From NCBI GenBank assembly GCA_947458745.1, contig CANGYQ010000004.1, positions 62,001-126,000 of the forward strand: a stretch of 64,000 nt of DNA, given 5' to 3'. A program made the position numbers and the translations under genes. The notes below the pieces were generated by a model, which saw only the letters and a list, made by a program, of their open reading frames with translations, was not told the DNA's origin and ran no database searches. Positions 25,449-33,134 of this stretch are shown here, one piece after another. The first letter of the stretch is position 1. Each line of letters begins with the position of its first letter. The stretch comes from Bryobacteraceae bacterium (GTDB lineage Bacteria > Acidobacteriota > Terriglobia > Bryobacterales > Bryobacteraceae).

Positions 25449-26081
25449 CTAACGCCTCTCGCGGATGATCTGTTCCGAAATGGGCTCTCCCAGCACCGGC
25501 ACTGGATTGAAACGGGCGATCCGGCGTGGGGCACCAACAGTGGCGGCCACCAGCGGGTGTTCCATATTGAGCCGGATGGCGGTTGTCGCAAAAGCGGGCT
25601 GCTTGGGGTTGGCCACCTTGTACGTCAAGAGCACGCGCTCCTCAACTCCGCGCTCCACTACCTGCCGGCGCACGGCTTCCAGTTGCGCCCAAGCCCAACC
25701 GGTACGGGGCAGTTCCTTCATGAACCAGGAGAGCGAAATAAACGCTCGGCCCGGTGCGGCCTCCAGAGCATGGACTCGGCGGATTAGGTCAACCAATACC
25801 TCATCACCGCCAGCAGTCAGCTCAGGGGCGGGAGCGGCCAAAGCGGCACTACCCTTCTCCGGCTCGAAGTACAGTCTCACCTCGCCATCAGCTGGGCTCC
25901 AGTTACTGGCATCGGCATTGGCCCGCTTCTTGCGATTATTCTTATCGCGCAGTTCAACGCGAATGCGCCAACCGGGCGGGAGCAATACTTTGAGGCGCTC
26001 GATGTCGGCGGAAGTCGGGTTGGCCCGCAGCCGTTCCAGCGACTGCTCAAGGCCTTCTTCGAGGGTGGAGATGGTGGGCAT
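25449..26081 (-). CDS. Hypothetical protein, middle gene of a PIN-toxin operon
   Basis: The product has 210 residues and no family I recognise. It opens with a helical segment (EEGLEQSLERLRANPTSADI), then a basic stretch (RVELRDKNNRKKRA), then an alpha/beta part rich in conserved-looking aromatic residues (SWFMKELPRTGWAWAQLEAV). No membrane segment or signal is present. ATG 26081 is 2 nt after the stop of the upstream gene; the frame is open further back, overlapping that gene. Position between an unknown protein and a PIN toxin suggests a regulator or neutraliser, but this is inference. Confidence 0.65.
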   Translation of the reverse strand: MPTISTLEEGLEQSLERLRANPTSADIERLKVLLPPGWRIRVELRDKNNRKKRANADASNWSPADGEVRLYFEPEKGSAALAAPAPELTAGGDEVLVDLIRRVHALEAAPGRAFISLSWFMKELPRTGWAWAQLEAVRRQVVERGVEERVLLTYKVANPKQPAFATTAIRLNMEHPLVAATVGAPRRIARFNPVPVLGEPISEQIIRERR

Positions 26082-26083
26082 GA

Positions 26084-26527
26084 TTATGCGGCCTTTCCAT
26101 TTGAGAGTGAAGCCTGGAGGTTCTGCCGGATCTCCGTCATCTCGCGAGGTGAAAGCGTGGCCAGGTAAGCCGCGACCAGCCGAATTCTGTCTGCGACCTT
26201 CGACCCTTGGAAGTATGAGAAACTCGCCCCGGCCGCGGCGCACACCCTTTTCGCGAGTTCCACCGGAACTTCCTGCGAGCGCTTGGCTTCGCCTAAAATA
26301 CAGAGCCGATCCAGGTCGGCATTGGCCAATCGATCTTCGAACACAGCTCGCATTCCCCCCTTTCTATGCGCATAGAGTCCGAGGCTATCAACCGACTCAA
26401 GTCCGAATATGGACGCAGCGTTAGTCCATCGGCGGCCTTCGTGGTCATAAATGATCGTCGCTGGACCTGAAGGGATTTCAAGCTCAAGCCAGCCCTTCGG
26501 ATACCGTCGTGACTGCTGACTTTGCAT
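26084..26527 (-). CDS. Hypothetical protein, first gene of a PIN-toxin operon
   Basis: The product is about 147 residues from ATG 26527, chosen because AAAGGTG lies 6-7 nt upstream. The N-terminal half (YPKGWLELEIPSGPATIIYDHEGRRW) looks beta-rich. The C-terminal half is helical and ends LSPREMTEIRQNLQASL. No known DNA-binding motif is certain, though the helical C terminus could be one. It is the first gene after a strong promoter, where an antitoxin-repressor usually sits. Function unknown. Confidence 0.6.
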   Translation of the reverse strand: MQSQQSRRYPKGWLELEIPSGPATIIYDHEGRRWTNAASIFGLESVDSLGLYAHRKGGMRAVFEDRLANADLDRLCILGEAKRSQEVPVELAKRVCAAAGASFSYFQGSKVADRIRLVAAYLATLSPREMTEIRQNLQASLSNGKAA

Positions 26528-26695
26528 CTGACGCACCTTTACTGGGATATGGCAGACCCGATCGAAACACCTGATGCGCAGGTAGTACAGGAGGTTACCC
26601 CACGGCACAGCTTTCCACGAACGAGTCTTTCGACCATCGATTTCTTTAAATTTTGAATCATCAATTTTTATTGCAACACGTCCGGCCTGTACTCT

Positions 26696-26724
26696 ATTTT
26701 ATATATCGGTTATTTTCTTGTCAA
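26696..26724 (-). promoter_or_regulatory. Strong sigma70 promoter of the PIN-toxin operon
   Basis: On the minus strand: TTGACA (26724-26719), a 17-bp spacer, and TAAAAT (26701-26696). This is a perfect -35 with a 5/6 -10, within an A/T-rich stretch (about 26640-26760) that stands out from the GC-rich surroundings. Transcription would start near 26689, leaving a leader of about 160 nt with a small TTGA-atca-TCAA inverted repeat. Confidence 0.8.
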
Positions 26725-26775
26725 GTGCTAGATTGTCGCCCGGCGCATTTTCCTATTTTCCTTCAGGGCACTGCC

Positions 26776-28107
26776 CTACCAGCGAGGCAGCACCCGCTTC
26801 CAGTTCGGATCGACATGCTTGCGCATCTCAGCCTCATCGTCCCGCTTGCGGTATTCCAGCTTTTCGTAGCGCTCCTTCAAGCGCGCCAACTGGTCGTAGT
26901 CGAGTTCGACGCCCAGGCCTGGACGGTCGGTCACTTCTACGCAGCCATCGTGGAACGGTACGCGACCGCCCACGATCACTTCGTCCTTGGCCGTTTGCCA
27001 CGGATAATGCGTGTCGCAGGCGTGCGTCATGCCCGGAGCCGCCGCAGCCGCGTGGGCCATGGCCATCAGGCTGACCCCCAGGTGGTTGTTCGAATGCATC
27101 GACAAACCCATCCCCAGCGTCTCGCACAGGTGCGAGAGGCGCTGCTGCGCGCGAATTCCACCCCAGTAGTGCGGATCGCTAAGCACCACCTGCACGGCAT
27201 CCAGTTGCTTGGCCTTCACCACGTGATCAAAGCACGTCACTGAGACGTTGCTCGCGAAATCAGTCGTGATGCCTTCGGCCTGCAAGCGCCGCCGGACTTC
27301 GGCCATGCCTTCCAGTTCCGCGCACGGGTCTTCGAGATAACCGCCATTGGCCAGTTCGTCTTTCAACGCCCGGCCTACCTCGACGGAGGTGTCGACGCTC
27401 CAGGCGCAATTCGGATCGATGCGCAGCGGCACGGTGGGGCCAAAAGTGTCGTAGAGCGCTTTGATGGAGGCGATCTCGACATCGGGGTCCAGCACGCCGC
27501 CCTTCAGCTTGATCTCGCGGAAGCCGTAGGTGTCGCACATCTGGACCGCTTGCTTCACGATCTGGTCCGGCGACAACGCCTCGCCATATTCATCGGAGCG
27601 GGTATCCAGGCCCAGCCCGCCGCCGCCCGCGTGCTTGTAGAACAGATAGGCGGAAAACTCCACCTTGTGGCGCGCGCGGCCACCCACCAGGTCACAGACC
27701 GGCCGTCCCAGCGCCTTGCCGATCAGGTCCAGGCAAGCCACTTCAATGGCGGCAAAGCTCCGGGCGTGCTGATCGAGCGGGTTCTCGCCGGGCACCAGCC
27801 ACGCCTGCGTGCGGCCCGCGGTCTTGGGGTCCTGGGCGGCGGCCGCATCGGTAGCGGCACCAGCTTCGATGTCCATCCAAAGTCCGGTGAGATGGAACGG
27901 GTCCATGCCCACGACGCGAGCCCGTAGGGCTTCCAGAGCGGCCAGGGGCCGGTCTCCGCCATAGGTTTCGCTGATACCGGTGAAGCCATCGGTGGAGCGA
28001 AGTTCCACGATGGTCCTCAGGGCGTAGGGTGAGTGCAGTCCGTAGGAGCTGCGAAGGGGGCCGTCTGCAATCGCGATCGGGTGCAGACGCATCTCGGCGA
28101 TGCGCAT
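26776..28107 (-). CDS. gudD: Glucarate dehydratase (enolase superfamily)
   Basis: This enzyme dehydrates D-glucarate (and idarate) to 5-dehydro-4-deoxyglucarate, feeding KdgD. The 443-residue enolase-superfamily protein has the capping-domain N terminus MRIAEMRLHPIAIADGPLR, the second-shell Lys motif REIKLKGG, metal-ligand regions LRIDPNCAW and LEDPCAE, and the catalytic His region MHSNNHLGVS. The length is normal for GudD. ATG 28107 fits the family start. It lies downstream of a minus-strand terminator and upstream of the PIN-toxin module that separates it from kdgD. Confidence 0.9.
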   Translation of the reverse strand: MRIAEMRLHPIAIADGPLRSSYGLHSPYALRTIVELRSTDGFTGISETYGGDRPLAALEALRARVVGMDPFHLTGLWMDIEAGAATDAAAAQDPKTAGRTQAWLVPGENPLDQHARSFAAIEVACLDLIGKALGRPVCDLVGGRARHKVEFSAYLFYKHAGGGGLGLDTRSDEYGEALSPDQIVKQAVQMCDTYGFREIKLKGGVLDPDVEIASIKALYDTFGPTVPLRIDPNCAWSVDTSVEVGRALKDELANGGYLEDPCAELEGMAEVRRRLQAEGITTDFASNVSVTCFDHVVKAKQLDAVQVVLSDPHYWGGIRAQQRLSHLCETLGMGLSMHSNNHLGVSLMAMAHAAAAAPGMTHACDTHYPWQTAKDEVIVGGRVPFHDGCVEVTDRPGLGVELDYDQLARLKERYEKLEYRKRDDEAEMRKHVDPNWKRVLPRW

Positions 28108-28207
28108 GCATTGTTTATATCAGGCTTCAGGTGGAAAGAGGCGGCCGCACACGCCCGCTTGCGCCAAACGTATCTTCTATCAAGTGGGCTGCCAGAGTTC
28201 CAATGAC

Positions 28208-28247
28208 AAAACCCCCAGGCGAGCCCAATCAGAGCCGCTGGGGGTTT
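28208..28247 (-). terminator. Intrinsic terminator of the small basic protein gene
   Basis: AAACCCCCAG (28209-28218) pairs with CTGGGGGTTT (28238-28247), a 10-bp stem. On the minus strand it ends in TTTT. It insulates gudD from the gene at 28304. Confidence 0.8.
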
Positions 28248-28303
28248 AGCCAATGTCGAGGAATTAACGGCCGGCGCCAAACGCCTGACACGTCAAGGGA
28301 ACA

Positions 28304-28435
28304 CTACTTGCGGGCGCCGCGTTGGGGGCTCTTCACCCGGCTCTGACGGAGCTTGTGCTTCTTGCGCTTGGGCTTGGTGATGATGAAAGTGCCGGAGCCC
28401 AGATATTCGGCCTGATAGAGATTTGCAGCTGCCAT
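28304..28435 (-). CDS. 43-residue basic protein, probably RNA-binding or ribosome-associated
   Basis: This is a short gene with an ATG preceded by AGGAAAG at good spacing and a strong terminator downstream. The product starts MAAANLYQAEYLGSGTFIIT and ends in a highly basic tail (KPKRKKHKLRQSR, then QRGARK). The composition is that of small ribosomal or RNA-binding proteins, but I cannot name the family. Clean expression signals at both ends argue strongly for a real gene. Confidence 0.72.
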   Translation of the reverse strand: MAAANLYQAEYLGSGTFIITKPKRKKHKLRQSRVKSPQRGARK

Positions 28436-28487
28436 AACTTTCCTATTGTAGCGCGGAAGGACCGCGGCGGTGGAGCACAACTTCCAT

Positions 28488-31400
28488 TTAGGGCTGAACG
28501 GCGATCGTGACCGCTTGGCTGGCTCGGCCGCCGCCCTCGACGATCACCGGCACACGGTCCGAAGCCGCGATGCCAGCTGGAACCCGCACATTCAACTGGT
28601 ACAGGCCCGTAAAGCCGGGGGCCAATCCGGAATAGAGAATCTCCGCCGACACGCCGCCCACGGTGACCACCGGGCGCACTTCCGTCTCAGCCAGGGGTGA
28701 GACCGGTGCTGGCTGGCCAGCCTCCACGCCCGGGCGCACGCTGCCCAGGCCGGTGAGGAAGATGGTGACCACGTCGCCCGGCCGCGCCGGGTTGCCCGTC
28801 TCGACAAACCGGTACTGCGAATCCACCACCACGCCCTGCCCCTTGCCCGTAAAGTCCTTGGCAAAGATACCCGGCTGGGCGGCGGACACCACCACCGGCT
28901 CCGGTACGGAAAGGCTGGTGCCCCGGCGGACCAGCAGAGACTGCTGGGTGTCGACCTCTAACCCATACGGCACCATCGCGTTGATCTGGCCGTTGGCGGC
29001 ATAAAGCAGCGGCAGCAGCCGCCCTCCCAGCGTCACCGAAGTAACGCCCAAGGTGGTGTCGAGCGGCAGCGAGTTGGTCCGTACTTCCGCAGTCGCCAGG
29101 CGAGCCCCGAAAATCGAGATGAGCGTGCCCGGGGCCAGCGGGGTGCGGGTGGCGTAGCTGGCCGCATTGACAATGCCGCCGCTGGCGACAATGGGCGGAT
29201 TGGTGTTGGCTTGCACGCCGCCGGTGGTTTGATACACCCCGCGCAGCCGGGCGCGATTTTCCGCCGTCACCGTGATGGTCACCTGCGGCGTCAGCGCATT
29301 GCGGCCGGTCCAGGTTCCACTCCAACGCCCGCCATCCAGATGAATCAAGCTGAGCGGCGCATCACCGTTGGAGAATGAAACCACAATCGAACCATCCGTC
29401 ATCGGCGCGCCACAATCGTCCAGCACGCGCACCTCCACCGGCGTCGGCCATCCCGCCGGGATATTGAAGCCGGAACCAAACAACGTCGAAACCGGGACTA
29501 ACTGCGTCGGGACACAGGTATTCTGCGTTGCCACAAAGCCCTCCGCCGCCACGACCGCGGCGGGCAAGGAGACCAGATCCACCACCGCCGACGCATCGTT
29601 CGAGAAGCCCAGTTGCAGCGTCCCCCGCCGCAGACCAGCCGTTCTCGCTACCGTGGCCTGCACGGCGAGGCGAGTGGCCACTCCGGGCGTCAGGGTTCCT
29701 GACGATGGCGTCACCGTGAACCAGACATTCTCTTCCGCGCTGTAGCGGCCAGTAAAGAAGTTCACCGGATCCCGCCCGGTATTGGTGAGAACCACATCCT
29801 GCGGAGCCGTCCCGGACAGCAGCAGACCCAACGGCTGCACCACAATATCCCCAATATCCCCAATATTCCCGGCCACATCGGCGTGGCGGACGGTCAGCAC
29901 GACAGTCAGCGTCTGCGGTGGATTGCTCGCTTCAGTGGATGCCACCTGGACCTGCCCGTAGTAATCGCCTGGCACTAAGCCCGCCGGGTTCGTGCGAACC
30001 GTCAGTATCCCCGGCGCGCGTCCGGCATCGGTGGTGCCAGAGGCCGGGCTCACCGATAGCCAGCTTGGTCCGCCACCCACCACGGTGGCGCTGGCCGTCC
30101 AGTTCAGCGCTCCAATCCCCGCATTCAGAATCGCCACCGTTTGGAGTGGAGGTGCCACGCCCGCTTCCGTGGCCCGGAAGGTCAACCCAACCGGCGTCAC
30201 CACCAGTTGCCGCACGGCGCGCGTCACCAGCAGGTTCACCATCATCGAGAGATCATCGGCCCCAGCTCCTGACACCACAACTCGAGCTGAATATGAACCG
30301 GGGCGGAGTTGGGCAGGATTTGCGGTAATCGTTAGTGAACCGTTCCCCGCCCGGCTGGCGGCGATGGAAGTGGCGCTCAACGAAAGCCAACCCGTGGCGG
30401 TGCCTTCGTAGCGGACGCTGGCCTGATGCAGCGCCACGGTGTCACTGGTAGAGGCAATCTGGAGTGGCCGGAACTGCAATGGGCCACCCTCCACCGCCGT
30501 GAACTGGATAAAGTCCGGGGTCAGGTTAGTCTCCACGGGATCGGCAGCCGGGCGCACGATGATCAATGAGTACTGCTGGCGGGCGCTCCGCTGGTTCGCA
30601 TCGGTCACCTGGACCGTAAACCCAAAAAGCCCAGAGCTCGAAGGTAAGCCCTCCAAGAGCCCGCTGGCGCTTAGCCTCAATCCGGGCGGTAAACCACCGC
30701 TGGAAATGATCCACGAATACGGAGTGACACCACCCACGGCGTTGAAGCCGGTCTGATAGAACTGCCCTTGTGTGCCGTTGGGCAAGGGAGAGGGTGTGAC
30801 GATGTTCAAATACGGCCGGACGGTCAGCGTGAAGGTCCGGACGGCCGTTTGCGCCGGAACCGCTGAATCGGACACCGTCACCGCAAAGCTGAAGGAGCCT
30901 TCCGTCGTGGGTGCCCCGCCCAAGCGGCCCTGCGAGGACAATTGCAACCCGGGCGGCAAAGCCCCTCCCGAGATCGCAAAACGATAGGGCGCAATGCCAC
31001 CGGCCGCCGCTAACGCCAGCGTGTAAGGAGCGCCGACGCTTCCTGCGGGCAAGGCGGCCGGTGTCGTAATTGAAACCTCCGGCACCACCTCGATCGTTAC
31101 GGTCCGTGTGGCACTCGCCCCGTTGGCGTCAATCGAAAGGACGGTAAAGGTGTACGAACCGATCACCGTCGGCGTTCCGAAGATGGAACCTTGCGCCAGC
31201 GTCAGCCCCGGCGGCAACCCGCCAGACTCAAGTGACACCAACCCCGGCACGGTGCCCCGCTCTACCGAGAAGACCAGCGAGTACGGCCGTCCCCGCGCTG
31301 CCGCTGGAGCTCGCTCCGGCCGAATCACGGGCATCTCATTCACCGCGAGAAATACCTCGCTCTGCCGGGACCGGGCCGGCGTGGCACTATCGGTCACCCG

Positions 31401-33092
31401 CACCGCGAGGGTGGAGCGGCTGGAAACACTGGTGGGCGTACCCGAGAGGACGCCCGTGGGGGAAAGCACCAAGCCCGGGATTGACCCCAGAGTCACTTCA
31501 AACCGGTAGGGTGGCGTGCCACCCGTCGCCCGGAGCGTTGCCGTATAGGGCGCCGTCACGGTGGCCCCGGGTAACGCCGAATCCACCAGACTCAACGCAC
31601 GCGCCACGGTGACGTTGTAAGTTCGGCTGGCAGTCATAGGCGGGGAACTGGCGTCTCGGCCTTGAACGGTGATCGTATAGTCGCCGGGGGTGGTGGGAGC
31701 TCCGCTCAACGTGTTCCGCGCGGAATCGTAGGTCAGCCCCGGAGGCAACGCGGCGAGATTCGGGATCGAGAACACAAACGGTGCCACCGCCGGAGAGCTC
31801 ATCGTAAAGGAAACGCTGATCGTCACTCCAGCATCCAGCGTCGGGAAACTGGCCGGCAGGATGCTGGGGGCATCCGCGACGGTGACTGCATAGCTGCGGG
31901 ATGCCGTCCGTGGCGGCGAATTGCTGTCCCGGGCGATGATGGTCATCAAATAGGAACCCCGGGTGGTTGGAGTACCCGACAACAACCCAGTGGCGGCGTT
32001 CAAAGTCAAACCGGGTGGTATGGTGCCGGCGGAGGAGTAGTCAATCGGCGCCGTCGCCGGCTGCCTCATGGCGAACTGCAAGGATACGGCCTGTCCCGTA
32101 ACCATCGGCGATACCTGGGAGGGTTCAACATCGGCCCCGGCAATGACGCTCACAGTGTAGGACCGGTTGGCCGAATAAGGCGGCTGGCTCTGGTCCCGGC
32201 CCACCAGGGTAAAGCTATACGTACCCGGAACCATCGCCGTGCCGGAAAGCACCCCGGTCGGTGACAACGTCAGCCCCGGCGGCAGATTCCCATTCACCGA
32301 GAACTGGAAGGGCGCCACGGCCGGCGCACTCAGGCTAAACACCACGGCCAGCGTCGAGCCCTGAACAATATTGCCCACGGCCGCCGGCAGTATCTCCGGA
32401 GGCGGCGTGACCGTCACCGTATAGCTTCGGGATGCCGTAAACGGGGGCGAACTGGAATCCCGGCCGCTGACCGAAAAGCTATAGGTTCCGGCGGCCGAGG
32501 GCGTGCCGGACAGCACTCCCGCGCTACTCAGGCTGAGCCCCGGCGGCAACGCTCCCGCCGCCGTGAACGACAGCGGTGCCACCGAAGGGGGCGAGGTCAT
32601 TGAAAAGCCCACCGACGTGAACACGCCGGCGGGCAAAGGTCCAATGCCCACCGGGCCCAGCGACGGGCCAGCCAGAACCGTCAGTGAAAAAGCACGGTCC
32701 GCCGTCAGCGCCGTGGGCTTCGAATTGTCCCGCACGGTGACCACAAACAAGTAAGTAGCGGGCACCGCGCCGCCCGGGGTACCCGATATGCGCCCGTCGC
32801 CGATCCCTATCCCAGGAGGGAGCGTGCCACTCTTGAGAGAAAAATTATACGGTGCCGTTCCGTTCATCGCCGACAGGGTACAGCTGTAGCTGCTACCTAT
32901 AAACGCCGTGGAAGGGCAACTGGCATTGATCGACACAGCGCTCACCGGGGTCGAATCGCTCTGCTGTTGAGCGGCCACCGGAACGGCCAACCCGGCAGTA
33001 AAGGCCAAACAAGCAGCAACGGCCAGGCACGCGGCCACCGCCCGCAAAAGCATTGGTATCAGCCAGCCGAACTGTTTCGTTCCCCGCGTCAA
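28488..33092 (-). CDS. Large secreted protein of putative Ig repeats with a Solibacter-type C-terminal domain
   Basis: The 1534-residue exported protein starts with a signal region (LLRAVAACLAVAACLAFTAGLAVPVAAQ). About nine putative-Ig (He_PIG-like) repeats follow over residues 50-830, each with a variant of LPPGLxLSxxGxLSGTP. BACON-like beta domains follow (about 850-1110). The final 230 residues resemble the TIGR03437 domain described in Solibacter (ASYATRTPLAPGTLISIFGARLA onward). It is a likely cell-surface or matrix adhesin. A 9-bp unit repeated three times (29843-29869) encodes NIGDIGDI. The start is TTG 33092; ATG 33053 would keep the signal peptide. It follows the caspase gene by 42 nt and is probably co-transcribed. 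Confidence 0.85.
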   Translation of the reverse strand: MTRGTKQFGWLIPMLLRAVAACLAVAACLAFTAGLAVPVAAQQQSDSTPVSAVSINASCPSTAFIGSSYSCTLSAMNGTAPYNFSLKSGTLPPGIGIGDGRISGTPGGAVPATYLFVVTVRDNSKPTALTADRAFSLTVLAGPSLGPVGIGPLPAGVFTSVGFSMTSPPSVAPLSFTAAGALPPGLSLSSAGVLSGTPSAAGTYSFSVSGRDSSSPPFTASRSYTVTVTPPPEILPAAVGNIVQGSTLAVVFSLSAPAVAPFQFSVNGNLPPGLTLSPTGVLSGTAMVPGTYSFTLVGRDQSQPPYSANRSYTVSVIAGADVEPSQVSPMVTGQAVSLQFAMRQPATAPIDYSSAGTIPPGLTLNAATGLLSGTPTTRGSYLMTIIARDSNSPPRTASRSYAVTVADAPSILPASFPTLDAGVTISVSFTMSSPAVAPFVFSIPNLAALPPGLTYDSARNTLSGAPTTPGDYTITVQGRDASSPPMTASRTYNVTVARALSLVDSALPGATVTAPYTATLRATGGTPPYRFEVTLGSIPGLVLSPTGVLSGTPTSVSSRSTLAVRVTDSATPARSRQSEVFLAVNEMPVIRPERAPAAARGRPYSLVFSVERGTVPGLVSLESGGLPPGLTLAQGSIFGTPTVIGSYTFTVLSIDANGASATRTVTIEVVPEVSITTPAALPAGSVGAPYTLALAAAGGIAPYRFAISGGALPPGLQLSSQGRLGGAPTTEGSFSFAVTVSDSAVPAQTAVRTFTLTVRPYLNIVTPSPLPNGTQGQFYQTGFNAVGGVTPYSWIISSGGLPPGLRLSASGLLEGLPSSSGLFGFTVQVTDANQRSARQQYSLIIVRPAADPVETNLTPDFIQFTAVEGGPLQFRPLQIASTSDTVALHQASVRYEGTATGWLSLSATSIAASRAGNGSLTITANPAQLRPGSYSARVVVSGAGADDLSMMVNLLVTRAVRQLVVTPVGLTFRATEAGVAPPLQTVAILNAGIGALNWTASATVVGGGPSWLSVSPASGTTDAGRAPGILTVRTNPAGLVPGDYYGQVQVASTEASNPPQTLTVVLTVRHADVAGNIGDIGDIVVQPLGLLLSGTAPQDVVLTNTGRDPVNFFTGRYSAEENVWFTVTPSSGTLTPGVATRLAVQATVARTAGLRRGTLQLGFSNDASAVVDLVSLPAAVVAAEGFVATQNTCVPTQLVPVSTLFGSGFNIPAGWPTPVEVRVLDDCGAPMTDGSIVVSFSNGDAPLSLIHLDGGRWSGTWTGRNALTPQVTITVTAENRARLRGVYQTTGGVQANTNPPIVASGGIVNAASYATRTPLAPGTLISIFGARLATAEVRTNSLPLDTTLGVTSVTLGGRLLPLLYAANGQINAMVPYGLEVDTQQSLLVRRGTSLSVPEPVVVSAAQPGIFAKDFTGKGQGVVVDSQYRFVETGNPARPGDVVTIFLTGLGSVRPGVEAGQPAPVSPLAETEVRPVVTVGGVSAEILYSGLAPGFTGLYQLNVRVPAGIAASDRVPVIVEGGGRASQAVTIAVQP

Positions 33093-33134
33093 GTAATTGC
33101 TTGCTCCCCGCCCTCAAACGGCGACAACCGCCGG

